Source of the DNA: Parvibaculaceae bacterium Mf 1.05b.01
Lineage (GTDB): Bacteria; Pseudomonadota; Alphaproteobacteria; Parvibaculales; Parvibaculaceae
Assembly: GCA_000509225.1 (NCBI GenBank)
Contig: BAOK01000001.1
Coordinates: forward strand, 62,001-126,000
DNA: 64,000 nucleotides
Direction: 5' to 3'
Shown: positions 24,885-34,418 of the stretch, piece after piece
Numbering within the stretch: position 1 is the first letter of the stretch
How the letters are laid out: every line of letters begins with the position of its first letter
Made by a program: the position numbers and the translations under genes
The notes under the pieces: generated by a model
The model's input: the letters and a program-made list of their open reading frames with translations, nothing else
Databases searched by the model: none
Told to the model about the DNA's origin: nothing

Positions 24885-25997
24885 CTATTCAGGTTTGGTA
24901 AAACCTGAATTAAGTTTTGTTACGTGCCCCATTTTTCGGCCAGGCCGCGCTTCCCGTTTGCCATAGAGATGAACGGCGCAATGAGGCATTGACGCATGAG
25001 TGATCCACTCATCGGCTTCTGCGCCGATCAGGTTGGTCATCACCGCATCGCTGTGACGGGAAGGGTTGCCCAACGGCCAGCCCGCAATGGCTCTTATGTG
25101 TTGTTCAAACTGGCTCACCGTGCAGGCGTCTGAGGTCCAGTGGCCGGAATTATGAACGCGCGGGGCGAATTCATTGACGCAGAGCTGGCGCTTGTCACCA
25201 TTTGTGAGCACGAAAAACTCGACACCGATCACGCCGACATAGTCGAGGCCATGGGCGATGCGCGCAGCAATCGTCCGCGCTTCCTCTGCGACGGAGGCAT
25301 CCAGGGCAGCAGGGATTGTTGTTGTGTGCAATATGTGATCGCGGTGCACATTTTCACCCACATCATACGCTGCTGAGGTGCCGTCCAAGGCGCGGGCTGC
25401 AATGACTGAGACTTCTTTTTCAAAGGGCATGAAGCCTTCAAGGATAGCAGGTGCGCCTGCGATGGCATCGAAGGCAGCAGCGGCTTCTGACGGGTCATCT
25501 ATTTTGACCTGGCCTTTGCCGTCATAGCCAAAGCGACGGGTTTTAAGAACAGCTGGTGTGCCCAGCTTCGCCAATGCGCTGATAAGGTCGTCGAGTGTGT
25601 CCACCTGCGCGAAAGGCGCGGTTGCGATCCCAAGGCCATTCAGAAAATTTTTCTCGTCGAGCCTATCCTGGGAAATCGCCAACGCCTTGGGGCCCGGACG
25701 GACTGGCGCATGTTCGCTGAGGATGCGCGCTGTTTCGCCCGGCACATTTTCAAACTCATACGTCACCACATCGACGGCGTCTGCAAACGCAATTAGGGCT
25801 GCTTCATCTTCATAAGCCGCCCTGGTTGCGTTGCCTGCTACTTCAGCTGCCGGACTTGTCTCTTCCGGTGCGTAGATGTGAACGCGCAGGCCAAGCTCGG
25901 CAGCAGCAAGTGCGAGCATGCGGCCTAGTTGACCGCCGCCCAGAATGCCGATGGTGCTGCCGGGAGGAAGCGGTTCTGCTGAGCTGAGGTCAGCCAT
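24885..25997 (-). CDS. purK: 5-(carboxyamino)imidazole ribonucleotide synthase
   Basis: A 370-residue ATP-grasp enzyme of purine synthesis converting AIR, bicarbonate and ATP to N5-CAIR. The N-terminal [20 protein letters not shown], the ATP-grasp core ([16 protein letters not shown]) and [16 protein letters not shown] near the active site are diagnostic. The start at 25997 lies 8 bases inside purE, the usual overlapping purE-purK arrangement; longer frames extend into purE. Confidence 0.95.
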   Translation of the reverse strand: MADLSSAEPLPPGSTIGILGGGQLGRMLALAAAELGLRVHIYAPEETSPAAEVAGNATRAAYEDEAALIAFADAVDVVTYEFENVPGETARILSEHAPVRPGPKALAISQDRLDEKNFLNGLGIATAPFAQVDTLDDLISALAKLGTPAVLKTRRFGYDGKGQVKIDDPSEAAAAFDAIAGAPAILEGFMPFEKEVSVIAARALDGTSAAYDVGENVHRDHILHTTTIPAALDASVAEEARTIAARIAHGLDYVGVIGVEFFVLTNGDKRQLCVNEFAPRVHNSGHWTSDACTVSQFEQHIRAIAGWPLGNPSRHSDAVMTNLIGAEADEWITHASMPHCAVHLYGKREARPGRKMGHVTKLNSGFTKPE

Positions 25998-26499
25998 TGC
26001 GATCTGGTGTTTCTGCAACCGCATCGGTTTGTGCCTGGCGCCAGGCATCCAATTGGGCGGCGAGTGCGTCATCGTGCAGGGCCAATATGCTCGATGCCAG
26101 CAAGGCTGCGTTTTTTGCGCCTGCATCTCCAATGGCCAATGTCCCGACGGGGATGCCTCCAGGCATTTGCGCAATGGATAGAAGACTGTCCTGCCCGCTC
26201 AGGGCTCTTGACTGAATGGGAACGCCGAGAACCGGCAGCGGTGTCATGGATGCCGTCATGCCGGGCAGGTGGGCGGCGCCGCCGGCGCCTGCGATGATCA
26301 CATTTATCCCGCGCTGCTTTGCCGTCTTGGCATAGTCGGCCATGCGGTCGGGCGTGCGGTGGGCGGAGATGATTTTGACTTCGTGGGGAACCTGCAGCGC
26401 TTCTAAAATGTCAGCCGCATGCTTCATGGTTGGCCAATCTGATTGACTGCCCATGATGATACCGACCTGCGGTGTTTGGGAGGCTGTTGGTTCGGCCAT
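25990..26499 (-). CDS. purE: N5-CAIR mutase
   Basis: A 169-residue class I PurE converting N5-CAIR to [17 protein letters not shown], the catalytic-His loop [10 protein letters not shown] and [15 protein letters not shown] are diagnostic. It is followed by purK with an 8-base overlap on the same strand. The C-terminal ~15 residues ([13 protein letters not shown]) are a variable extension. Confidence 0.96.
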   Translation of the reverse strand: MAEPTASQTPQVGIIMGSQSDWPTMKHAADILEALQVPHEVKIISAHRTPDRMADYAKTAKQRGINVIIAGAGGAAHLPGMTASMTPLPVLGVPIQSRALSGQDSLLSIAQMPGGIPVGTLAIGDAGAKNAALLASSILALHDDALAAQLDAWRQAQTDAVAETPDRNG

Positions 26500-26741
26500 C
26501 GTCCGGTTCCGTTCGCGAAACGCGCGATGCGCCGAAAATGGCGGCGGTGCGCGGAAAGCGGCGGATTATAGGCATGGGGTCAGGCTTGGCAAGCAGCGAT
26601 GGGGCATCTCTGAAGCCTGTGCGATCAGGGGGTGGCGGTGCACCATCCTTCGCCCTATTCTGGGCGGGAAGTCACGCCGAATCACTCAGTTTTCTGCGGG
26701 TTTTGCAGGGGTCAGGTGGAGCTCAACAAAGGGGGCAGGCG

Positions 26742-27476
26742 ATGAAGATCGGTGAGAAAAGGCCTGTTGGGAAGACAACCATCCGCGGTGCCGCTGCGCC
26801 AGCAGCCAATACGACACCCTCAGATGTTGTGGGTGTAGATGGTCGTGTGATCAAAGACAGTACTTCGATCATGGGTATTCCCGAGCCGGAGCTCACTCCA
26901 AGCGTGCGCACTGCCATCATGACCCTCATGGGTGAGGTGGATAAGATGCGCAAGGAAATGCGCTCTGTGCGCGAACGGCTGCGCAGCGCGGAAGCCCTGG
27001 CTGATCATGATGCTCTCCTGCCACTGTTAAACCGCCGGGCGTTCGTCCGGGAACTCTCGACCGCCATTTCCTATGCCAAGCGCTACCAGACGCCGCTCAG
27101 CCTTCTTTACATCGACATTGATGGTTTTAAGGCGATCAATGACACGTATGGCCATGCGGCAGGGGATGCTGTCCTGAACGATGTCGCGCGCAAGATCATC
27201 GCGCATATTCGCGAGTCAGATATTGCCGGTCGTCTGGGCGGTGATGAGTTCGGGATTATTCTTCCCCACGCGGCGGAGAAATCGGCTCGGGCCAAAGCCA
27301 GCTCCATCTCAGACGTTGTGGCCCGTGACCCGGTGCTTATGGAAGGCCAGAGCCTGGCGGTGACAATTTCCATTGGGGCGGTGATGATTGGCCCTGACGA
27401 TGAGCCGGAAGGGGCACTCGCCCGGGCTGATAAGGCGATGTACACCGCGAAACGTTTTTCCCGGTCCGCACACTAG
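26742..27476 (+). CDS. GGDEF diguanylate cyclase
   Basis: A 244-residue enzyme making cyclic di-GMP from two GTP. The N-terminal ~85 residues are low-complexity then helical (coiled-coil-like ~55-90). The GGDEF domain spans ~90-240 with DIDGFKAINDTYGH, the intact catalytic GGDEF (166-170) and an allosteric inhibitory site RESD (157-160) at the proper distance, so product feedback is expected. The start at 26742 has GGGGGCAGG upstream; longer frames have none. It is cytosolic, with no sensor domain recognised. Confidence 0.9.
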   Translation: MKIGEKRPVGKTTIRGAAAPAANTTPSDVVGVDGRVIKDSTSIMGIPEPELTPSVRTAIMTLMGEVDKMRKEMRSVRERLRSAEALADHDALLPLLNRRAFVRELSTAISYAKRYQTPLSLLYIDIDGFKAINDTYGHAAGDAVLNDVARKIIAHIRESDIAGRLGGDEFGIILPHAAEKSARAKASSISDVVARDPVLMEGQSLAVTISIGAVMIGPDDEPEGALARADKAMYTAKRFSRSAH

Positions 27477-27510
27477 CTTTTTATGATTATGCCGCTTGCG
27501 TCAGGTTGCT

Positions 27511-27726
27511 TTAGGCAATGATGTCTGGTGTCAGACGGTCTTCAATTTCTAGAACACGATCGCGGAGTGCCAGCTTCTTGATCTTCAAGCGGCGCAGCTG
27601 CAGATGGTTCGGATAGGGCATGGCTTCAAGCGCTTGCACCGCACCATCAAGGTCTCGGTGTTCCTGCTTCAGCTGGATAAGCTCTTTTCTGAGCTCAGCT
27701 TCTTCATCCATGCGCGTGCGCCCCAT
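27511..27726 (-). CDS. YdcH family (DUF465) small protein
   Basis: A 71-residue helical protein. RKELIQLKQEHRDLDGAVQA and LQLRRLKIKKLALRDRVLEI are the two helices of the DUF465/YdcH family, whose function is unknown. A second ATG five codons in (27711) is an equally possible start. A second, different YdcH-like gene starts on the opposite strand at 27960, and the two share a 233-base divergent spacer. Confidence 0.85.
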   Translation of the reverse strand: MGRTRMDEEAELRKELIQLKQEHRDLDGAVQALEAMPYPNHLQLRRLKIKKLALRDRVLEIEDRLTPDIIA

Positions 27727-27959
27727 GTCCGGTTTGTTCTATTTTTTCAGGGATGAATTTTACGATGGCCCCTCAAAGCGTTCTAGCGATCATGGGCCTT
27801 TCGAACAAGTCTGTTAGTTGGATGTGGATTGGTTTTTCGCGATTCGTGTCAAGAAAGAATTCGCCTAAAATCCGTCGCAGAATTCCGCCAAACTCGACAG
27901 ATGGACATGAAAGAGTCACACTTCTCCTCGTAAACCTCAGATGAGATAAGGAGATATGT

Positions 27960-28139
27960 ATGGCTGTTGAGTCGCGCATCGCCGAGTTGGAAAAGCGGCA
28001 CGAACTCCTGGAACGAGCGATTGAGGACGAGCTACTCAGTCCTGGAAGTGACGATTTGCAGGTCACTCAATTGAAGCGACAAAAACTCCGAATAAAGGAA
28101 GAGATTGAGCGATTATCGGCAGAGGCCAAAGCCGCCTGA
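27960..28139 (+). CDS. YdcH-like (DUF465) small protein
   Basis: A 59-residue helical protein: MAVESRIAELEKRHELLERA, then VTQLKRQKLRIKEEIERL and a short Ala tail. AAGGAG lies 6 bases before the ATG at 27960, and an overlapping ATG at 27956 leads to an early stop. It has the layout of the divergent YdcH protein at 27511-27726 but is clearly diverged. It is followed by a strong terminator at 28175. Function is unknown. Confidence 0.8.
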   Translation: MAVESRIAELEKRHELLERAIEDELLSPGSDDLQVTQLKRQKLRIKEEIERLSAEAKAA

Positions 28140-28174
28140 TAATCGCGCCCCCACAGTTTCTGAGTGCGTTTTAA

Positions 28175-28208
28175 CGCTGGGCCAGGATGGCCCGGCGTTT
28201 TGTATTTT
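28175..28208 (+). terminator. Rho-independent terminator after YdcH-like gene
   Basis: Nine-base arms CGCTGGGCC and GGCCCGGCG (one G-U pair), 5-base loop, followed by TTTTGTATTTTT. Confidence 0.85.
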
Positions 28209-28228
28209 TGGGAATGCGGCGGCGCCGG

Positions 28229-29884
28229 TCAGCCGGGCATGAAAGATTTGCCGCCAGCGAGGTCCTCCGCCATGCCGCGCAGTTTGAACTTCTGCACTTT
28301 GCCGGTGGAGGTTTTCGGTAGTTCGCAGAAGACAACTTTTGTGGGGCATTTGAAGTGGGCCAAATTCTCGCGGCAATAGGCGATGAGATCGGCTTCGGTC
28401 ATCTCGGGCGCGGTGCCCTTCAAGGTGATGAAGGCGCAGGGTGTTTCGCCCCAGCGTTCGTGGGCCATGGCGACAACGGCAGCTTCCAGAATGTCGGGAT
28501 GCTTGTAGAGCGTGTCTTCCACTTCAATCGATGAGATGTTTTCCCCACCTGAGATGATGATGTCCTTGGAGCGGTCTTTAAGCTGCACGTAAGAGTCTGC
28601 GTGCCAGACGCCAAGGTCGCCGGAATGGAACCAGCCCCCTGCAAAGGCGTCATTCGTGGCGGTCGGGTTCTTCAGGTAGCCCTTCATCACCACATTGCCG
28701 CGGAACATGACCTCGCCCATGGTTTCGCCGTCCTGAGGAACAGGCTGCATGGTTTCGGGATCAATGACAGCAAGGTCTTCCAACACTGGATAGTTCACGC
28801 CCTGGCGGGCTTTCACCTGGGCGCGCTCGCCGTCGGGCAGAGCGTCCCACTCTTCGTGCCAGGCATTCACGACGGCGGGGCCATAGGTTTCGGTGAGACC
28901 GTAGACGTGGATGACATTGAAGCCTTCTTCTTCCAGCGCACGGATGGTGGCTGCTGGTGGCGGCGCAGCGGCGGCAAAGAAGTTCACGACATTGGGCAGT
29001 TTCTGTTTTTCATCTGCATCCGCATTGATCAGGAAGTTCATGACCGTGGGCGCGCCGCCCATATGGGTGACTTTGTGCTCGGCGATGGCAGCGTAGATGT
29101 TGGGGGCGGCCACTTTGCGCAAGCAGACATGGGTGCCTGCAACCACGCTCATGGACCAGGTGAAAATCCAGCCATTGCAGTGGAACATGGGCACTGTCCA
29201 GAGATAGACGCTGTCGCGGGTCATCTCAGCGGTCACGATGTTGCCTGCGGCGAGCAAGTACGCGCCGCGATGGTGATAGACGACACCTTTGGGATTGCCC
29301 GTGGTGCCGGATGTGTAGTTCAGCGCGATGGCATCCCACTCATCATCTGGCAGGGACCAGTCAAACTCCGGATCCCCATTGGCGATGAAGCTTTCATATT
29401 CGGCTTCACCGATAAGCTCACCGGGACCGTCATATTCAGGGTCGTTAATGTCGATAATGAGCGGATCGCCTTTGGCGAGTGAGACTGCTTCCTTCGCGAG
29501 CGCGGAGAATTCTCGGTCTACAAAGAGCGCCTTTGCTTCCCCGTGGTCCAGAATGAAGGCGAGCGCTGCAGCATCCAGACGGATATTTAGCGTATTGATC
29601 ACGGCCTTGAGCATGGGCACGCCGTAGTGCAGTTCCAGCATGGCGGGCACGTTGGGTGCCAGGACGGCCACGGTGTCGCCCTTGCCAATGCCTTTGGTGG
29701 CGAGTGCGCTGGCAAGTTTCCGACAGCGCGCATAATACTCGGCATAGGTGCGCCGCATGTCCCCGTGGATGACGGCTGTCTTGTCAGGGTAAATGCGCGC
29801 GGCTCTGCGCAAAAAGGAGATGGGAGACAGCGACTGATGGTTGGCGGCGTTTTTGTCCAGATCCTGATCATAGATGCCGGTCAT
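28229..29884 (-). CDS. AMP-forming acyl-CoA synthetase
   Basis: A 551-residue member of the ANL superfamily activating a carboxylic acid to its CoA ester. The ATP motif YTSGTTGNPKG is at 190-200, with HVYGLTETYGP, the hinge region YVQLKDRSKDIIISGGENIS and the C-terminal catalytic Lys in LPKTSTGKVQKF. GGGGAG precedes the ATG. The overall length and the N-terminal SPISFLRRAARIYPDKTAVI fit the medium-chain/methylmercaptopropionate (DmdB-like) branch, but the substrate cannot be fixed. A plain fatty-acid ligase is the alternative. Confidence 0.88.
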   Translation of the reverse strand: MTGIYDQDLDKNAANHQSLSPISFLRRAARIYPDKTAVIHGDMRRTYAEYYARCRKLASALATKGIGKGDTVAVLAPNVPAMLELHYGVPMLKAVINTLNIRLDAAALAFILDHGEAKALFVDREFSALAKEAVSLAKGDPLIIDINDPEYDGPGELIGEAEYESFIANGDPEFDWSLPDDEWDAIALNYTSGTTGNPKGVVYHHRGAYLLAAGNIVTAEMTRDSVYLWTVPMFHCNGWIFTWSMSVVAGTHVCLRKVAAPNIYAAIAEHKVTHMGGAPTVMNFLINADADEKQKLPNVVNFFAAAAPPPAATIRALEEEGFNVIHVYGLTETYGPAVVNAWHEEWDALPDGERAQVKARQGVNYPVLEDLAVIDPETMQPVPQDGETMGEVMFRGNVVMKGYLKNPTATNDAFAGGWFHSGDLGVWHADSYVQLKDRSKDIIISGGENISSIEVEDTLYKHPDILEAAVVAMAHERWGETPCAFITLKGTAPEMTEADLIAYCRENLAHFKCPTKVVFCELPKTSTGKVQKFKLRGMAEDLAGGKSFMPG

Positions 29885-30057
29885 GGCTTTTCTCCCCTGT
29901 TTGACCTTTTTGTTTAGGGGCTTTTTACCATGAAGTTCGCGGGTTCGGGGCGAATTTCGGCTCTCACACTCTTTGGCGGTAACTGTGTTTTTTCAGGGCA
30001 TTTTAAGCAGGACGTCGGAGAATAAGCGCCTCTCAGACCTCAGAAAGGAGGCCGATC

Positions 30058-30330
30058 ATGACCCGTTTCCTCGTCTCCGATGACAATGAAAACGGCTATC
30101 GCCTGGAAGATATTCTGACCGCGGTGCGTGCCGATGTCGTGAAGCGGTGTGGGAAAATCGTGGATGATCATCGCGAAGAAGCCCATCACGTGTTGGAAAA
30201 CAATATCCGGGTGTTGTCGCTACTGAGCGAGGCCATCAAGCTTGCGGAAGATTCGACGCACATGCTTGATAAGTCTTTTGGGCCAAGCTCTGCCGCTGAT
30301 GGTGGCGAGCCGCGCATCGGGCGGGCCTAA
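30058..30330 (+). CDS. Small conserved hypothetical protein
   Basis: A 90-residue predicted helical cytosolic protein (GYRLEDILTAVRADVVKRCG, EEAHHVLENNIRVLSLLSEA). It has an excellent ribosome-binding site (AAGGAGG, 7 bases before the ATG), so it is very likely real. No family is recognised. The next two genes (30424, 30733) are also uncharacterised and on the same strand. Confidence 0.7.
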   Translation: MTRFLVSDDNENGYRLEDILTAVRADVVKRCGKIVDDHREEAHHVLENNIRVLSLLSEAIKLAEDSTHMLDKSFGPSSAADGGEPRIGRA

Positions 30331-30423
30331 CCAGCCATCTTCCTTTGTTGCTGATCGGCTGATTTGATCCTATATTTTGATATCACCGTTTTTAACGGGG
30401 ATAGCTATGGATCAGGACAGATC

Positions 30424-30726
30424 ATGCCCGCGAAATCGAAATCAGCTAACACGTTTGGCACTTTTTTGAAGACGGTCGAGCAGAACCGCTCTATCCGCAG
30501 TGCTGCGGTAGAGGGGCCTGATCTCGCGCGCGGCGTTCTGAAGGCGCTTGACGGACAAGACCTCCAGCTGCCTGACATCGCTGAAACAATCGGTCAGGAC
30601 GCACTTTCTCTCATTCCAGTTCTTGAAGAAATGTCCTTTGCGGGCCTTGTGAGCACTGTTGAGTTGAATGGTGAGAAAGCTTTCCATCTGACAGATGCGG
30701 GCAAAAAAACGGTCGCTGAGGGGTAG
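30424..30726 (+). CDS. Small winged-helix-like protein
   Basis: A 100-residue protein. Residues ~35-100 read like a small winged helix: LKALDGQDLQLPDIAETIG, SLIPVLEEMSFAGLVSTVEL and KAFHLTDAGKKTVAE (wing and end). The start at 30424 (MPAKSKSANTF) follows AGGA; a frame extension upstream is possible but unsupported. It ends 6 bases before a membrane-protein gene, suggesting the two act together. It could be a DNA-binding or a scaffold domain. Confidence 0.65.
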   Translation: MPAKSKSANTFGTFLKTVEQNRSIRSAAVEGPDLARGVLKALDGQDLQLPDIAETIGQDALSLIPVLEEMSFAGLVSTVELNGEKAFHLTDAGKKTVAEG

Positions 30727-30732
30727 GGGCTG

Positions 30733-31392
30733 ATGGATAGCTATCAGATATATCTGGTCGCTATTCTGTTGGGAGTGCTTGTCGGGGTGACCGAAATCGT
30801 CAGTCGTTATCCTGATGATCCGGCAAGGGCTCTTAAAACCATACCGGCCTTCATCTATCTGGGCGTGAATGCCGCGGCGGCTGCATTTGCTCTCATGTCA
30901 TTGCGCTTGTTTGGCGAAGGAGTGGTGTTTCCTAACGCAGCAACTGACGCCGGATCGGCGCTCTATCAGGCAATCGGTGCAGGCCTGGGGGCCATGGCAG
31001 TTTTGCGATCGTCGCTGTTTCAACTGAAAATCGGTGGTTCAGATGTACCGCTGGGGCCATCCATTATCGTTTCAACGCTTCTTCAGGCTGTGGACCGGGC
31101 GGTTGACCGGGCCATGGGGGATGCTCGTGCGGACATTGTCGCGGAGATTATGAAAGGCGTTGTGTTTGCAAAAGCGGACAAAGTTCTTCCGTCCTATTGT
31201 TTTGCATTGATGCAGAACGTCACGCCGGAAGAACAGTCAAGCGTCGGCATGCAGGTTGATGCCCTCGCGGCGGATACGCAGTTTGACGCTGAAGTGAAGT
31301 CGCTTCTCCTCGGTCTCACCTTGCTCAATGTTGTCGGTGAAGGTTTATTGCGGACCGCGGTCGAAAATCTCCACGACAGAATTTGCGACTAG
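30733..31392 (+). CDS. Membrane protein of unknown function
   Basis: A 219-residue protein. Three likely membrane helices (YLVAILLGVLVGVTEIV; FIYLGVNAAAAAFALMSLRL; LYQAIGAGLGAMAVLRSSLF) are followed by a soluble, mostly helical ~120 residues. I recognise no domain. It is coupled to the winged-helix-like gene six bases upstream. The stop overlaps the end of the convergent permease gene by four bases. Confidence 0.65.
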   Translation: MDSYQIYLVAILLGVLVGVTEIVSRYPDDPARALKTIPAFIYLGVNAAAAAFALMSLRLFGEGVVFPNAATDAGSALYQAIGAGLGAMAVLRSSLFQLKIGGSDVPLGPSIIVSTLLQAVDRAVDRAMGDARADIVAEIMKGVVFAKADKVLPSYCFALMQNVTPEEQSSVGMQVDALAADTQFDAEVKSLLLGLTLLNVVGEGLLRTAVENLHDRICD

Positions 31393-32156
31393 GTCAGAAA
31401 CGCCCCGGTCGCGCCGTCCCAGACAAGTTTGCAGCCCACCAGAAACAACGCCATGTAAGCAAAGCGGTAGAACGGTTTCTCTGGAATGAGATCCAGTGCC
31501 TTGATGCCGAGCCACATGCCGATGGGGGCTAAGGGCATCAGCATAAGCGATGTGGAGAGGTTGGTAATCTCAAACTGTCCGAGCAGTGCATAGGGTGGCA
31601 CTTTGATCAGGTTCACCGCCCAGAAGAACATGACGCTGGTGCCGACATAGAGCCTTTTGTCGAGCTTCTGCGGCAGCATGTAAATCTGGAAAGGTGGGCC
31701 GCCCGCATGGGCGACGAAGCTGGTAAAGCCTCCGACAGCGCCCCACGCCGTCCCCTTTGTCTGATTGACCTGTTTCGGTGCTGCCTCTGCCCGCCGCCCG
31801 ATCCAATGGTCGAGTGCAAATGCAACAGCAATGCCCCCGACTAAAAGACGCACGAAATTGTCGGTGACATAGCTCGCGGTCAGCGCGGCAATCAGAATGC
31901 CTATGGCGGCGCCGGGTACCATGATCATCAGGTTCTTCAGATGAAAGCTTTTGCGATAGGCCCAGACACCAATCAGGTCCATGACAATGAGAATGGGCAG
32001 TAGGATGCCGGCAGCCTGCAGGGGAGAAATAACGAGCGCCATCATGGGCACACCCAGAATGCCCAGGCCCCCTGCGAAGCCGCCTTTCGAGAGCCCGACG
32101 AGCAACACCGCTGGAACGGCAACCGCGTAGAACCAGGGGTCGATAATCATATCCAT
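31389..32156 (-). CDS. TauE/SafE-family (sulfite exporter type) membrane permease
   Basis: A 255-residue integral membrane protein of ~8 helices. The family hallmark GLSKGGFAGGLGILGVPMMA lies near the N-terminus, and VGGFTSFVAHAGGPPFQIYM is the second repeat. The family exports or imports small organosulphur or carboxylate anions; the specificity here is unknown. A start two codons later is possible. It is divergent from prpE with a 143-base spacer. Confidence 0.88.
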   Translation of the reverse strand: MDMIIDPWFYAVAVPAVLLVGLSKGGFAGGLGILGVPMMALVISPLQAAGILLPILIVMDLIGVWAYRKSFHLKNLMIMVPGAAIGILIAALTASYVTDNFVRLLVGGIAVAFALDHWIGRRAEAAPKQVNQTKGTAWGAVGGFTSFVAHAGGPPFQIYMLPQKLDKRLYVGTSVMFFWAVNLIKVPPYALLGQFEITNLSTSLMLMPLAPIGMWLGIKALDLIPEKPFYRFAYMALFLVGCKLVWDGATGAFLT

Positions 32157-32299
32157 AGAATGTTTTCTCCGTCAGGCCTGACTTCCACTACGTGAGGCTT
32201 GCAAAGCTCCAGCAGGCTTGAAACAGTCTCCAGCAAAAGAGAAAGACACAGCTTCACGTGAGGCTGTGCGAAGAAGATCAAGGCCGGGAGGAAAGTACC

Positions 32300-34207
32300 A
32301 TGAGTCGCTACGCTGAAACCTATGAGGCTTGGAAAAATGACCCGGAAGGTTTCTGGGCGGATGCTGCGCAGGAGATTGACTGGGCGCAACCCTGGGACCG
32401 CGTCTTGGAAACAGATGGCGGCGGTGCCAATTGGTTCTCAGGAGCCTTATGCAACACCTGCTATAATTGCCTTGATCGTCATGTCGAGAATGGGCGTGGT
32501 GACCAAGCGGCGCTGATCTATGACTCCCCCATTACGGGCAAACAGAAAACGTTCACCTATGCGGAATTGCTCGACAAGGTCGCGTGTTTTGCCGGCGTGC
32601 TACAGGCCAATGGTGTGGGTGTTGGCGATCGGGTGATCCTTTACATGCCAATGGTGCCGCAGGCGGCGGTGGCGATGCTTGCCTGCGCGCGGCTTGGCGC
32701 TGTGCATTCTGTTGTGTTTGGGGGGTTTGCGGCAAACGAATTGGCGACACGGATTGATGATGCAAAACCAAAACTCATTGTCACCGCATCCTGTGGCATC
32801 GAGCCTGGTCGGGTGATTGCCTATAAGCCCCTTCTCGACGGGGCGATTGAGCTTGCCTCTCACAAGCCTGAGACGTGCATCATCCTGCAGCGAGAACAGG
32901 AGCCGGCGGAATTGACGCCTGGGCGTGATCTCGACTGGAAGCATGAGATGGAGAAGGCGGCCGCGAGCAGCAACAAACCGGCTTGCGTTGATGTGGCGGC
33001 GACAGACCCTCTGTACGTGCTCTACACATCGGGCACGACCGGCCAGCCGAAAGGCGTTGTGCGGGACAATGGCGGCCACATGGTGGCGCTCAAATGGTCG
33101 ATGAAGAACATTTACGGGATGGACCCGGGCGATGTCTGGTGGGCGGCGTCTGATGTGGGCTGGGTCGTGGGACATTCCTACATCGTTTATGGGCCGCTCT
33201 TACATGGCTGCACCACCATCCTGTTTGAAGGCAAGCCTGTGGGCACGCCGGATGCGGGCACCTTCTGGCGGGTGATTTCAGAGCACAAGGTGCGGGCCTT
33301 TTTCACCGCGCCAACGGCCTTTCGCGCAATCAAGAAGGAAGATCCAAAAGCCTCCCTCATCGCGAACTATGATCTGAGCGGGTTTGAGACGCTCTTCCTC
33401 GCTGGTGAGCGCGCGGATCCGGACACAATCCAATGGGCGGAGAAGGCGCTTAAAGTGCCTGTCATCGATCATTGGTGGCAGACGGAGACCGGCTGGTCGA
33501 TTGCCGCGAACCCGGTCGGCCTCGGCGCTCTGCCCGTAAAGCACGGCTCGCCGACAGTGGCCATGCCGGGCTATGACGTACAGGTGGTGGATGAAGCCGC
33601 CAAGCCTGTTGCGACCGGTGAGACGGGTGCGATTGTCGTGAAGCTTCCCTTGCCGCCGGGATGTCTTCCAACGCTCTGGGAAAATGAAGAGGGCTTTCGC
33701 GCGTCCTATCTTGAAGACTATCCGGGCTTTTACAAAACGGCCGACGCGGGCTTCATGGATGAAGATGGCTATCTCTACATCATGAGCCGGACAGACGACA
33801 TCATCAATGTGGCGGGGCACAGGCTCTCTACAGGCGGCATGGAAGAAGTGCTGGCCGGGCACCCGGATGTGGCCGAATGTGCTGTAATGGGGATTGCCGA
33901 CAAACTCAAAGGCCAGGTGCCGGTTGGACTGCTCGTCCTTAATGCGGGTGTGGATCGTAGTGATGGCGACATTGCGCGCGAGGCGGTGCACCTGGTCCGC
34001 GACAAGATCGGGCCGGTGGCTGCGTTCAAAACAGCGCTCATCGTTCAGCGGCTACCCAAGACGCGGTCGGGAAAAATTCTGCGCGGCACGATGCGCAAGA
34101 TTGCCGATGGCGAGGCGTGGAAAATGCCCGCGACGATTGATGATCCCGCAATCCTGGATGAGATCACGGGCGTTCTGGTGGATGCGGGCCTTGTGTCGGG
34201 GAAGTGA
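32300..34207 (+). CDS. prpE: Propionyl-CoA synthetase
   Basis: A 635-residue AMP-forming acyl-CoA ligase of the acetyl/propionyl-CoA synthetase group. It opens with MSRYAETYEAWKNDPEGFWA, has the ATP motif YTSGTTGQPKG (242-252), the WWAASDVGWVVGHSYIVYGP segment, and the C-terminal PKTRSGKILRGTMRKIADG with the regulatory acetylatable Lys. The LPLPPGCLPTLW segment is typical of PrpE rather than Acs. GGGAGGA lies before the ATG at 32300. It feeds propionate into the methylcitrate or methylmalonyl pathway; no partner genes are nearby. Confidence 0.9.
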   Translation: MSRYAETYEAWKNDPEGFWADAAQEIDWAQPWDRVLETDGGGANWFSGALCNTCYNCLDRHVENGRGDQAALIYDSPITGKQKTFTYAELLDKVACFAGVLQANGVGVGDRVILYMPMVPQAAVAMLACARLGAVHSVVFGGFAANELATRIDDAKPKLIVTASCGIEPGRVIAYKPLLDGAIELASHKPETCIILQREQEPAELTPGRDLDWKHEMEKAAASSNKPACVDVAATDPLYVLYTSGTTGQPKGVVRDNGGHMVALKWSMKNIYGMDPGDVWWAASDVGWVVGHSYIVYGPLLHGCTTILFEGKPVGTPDAGTFWRVISEHKVRAFFTAPTAFRAIKKEDPKASLIANYDLSGFETLFLAGERADPDTIQWAEKALKVPVIDHWWQTETGWSIAANPVGLGALPVKHGSPTVAMPGYDVQVVDEAAKPVATGETGAIVVKLPLPPGCLPTLWENEEGFRASYLEDYPGFYKTADAGFMDEDGYLYIMSRTDDIINVAGHRLSTGGMEEVLAGHPDVAECAVMGIADKLKGQVPVGLLVLNAGVDRSDGDIAREAVHLVRDKIGPVAAFKTALIVQRLPKTRSGKILRGTMRKIADGEAWKMPATIDDPAILDEITGVLVDAGLVSGK

Positions 34208-34234
34208 GAGCGAACTTTCTCATCAAATAGAAGA

Positions 34235-34327
34235 TGTCACCCCGGACTTGATCCGGGGTCTATTCAGATTCAATGTTTTGACGATGGGCTCTATGGATCC
34301 CGGCTCGCTGTCGCGTCCGGGATGACA
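34235..34327. repeat. Palindromic dispersed repeat (TGTCA ... TGACA type)
   Basis: 93-bp element with ends TGTCACCCCGG and CCGGGATGACA as imperfect inverted repeats and internal hairpins CCCGG/CCGGG. It matches the widespread proteobacterial intergenic repeat with the motif CCCGGACTTGATCCGGG (recalled). It lies 27 bases after prpE and before the trcR terminator. Confidence 0.65.
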
Positions 34328-34357
34328 CCTAAGTTTGTGATCGCAGCCCGCTGTAAC

Positions 34358-34391
34358 AAAAAAAGGGGCCGCCGGTGGATCGGCAGCCCCT
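34358..34391 (-). terminator. Rho-independent terminator of trcR
   Basis: Minus-strand hairpin AGGGGCTGCCG / CGGCGGCCCCT (one G-U or mismatch) with a 6-base loop followed by TTTTTTT, 28 bases after the trcR stop. Confidence 0.85.
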
Positions 34392-34418
34392 GATCATTAT
34401 CGCTCTGTTTAGAGAGCG

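Noticed and set aside
28601-29482. A 293-codon open frame antisense to the acyl-CoA synthetase gene
   Set aside because: Low-complexity Gly/His/Asp-rich product typical of antisense frames; the sense gene has all ANL motifs.
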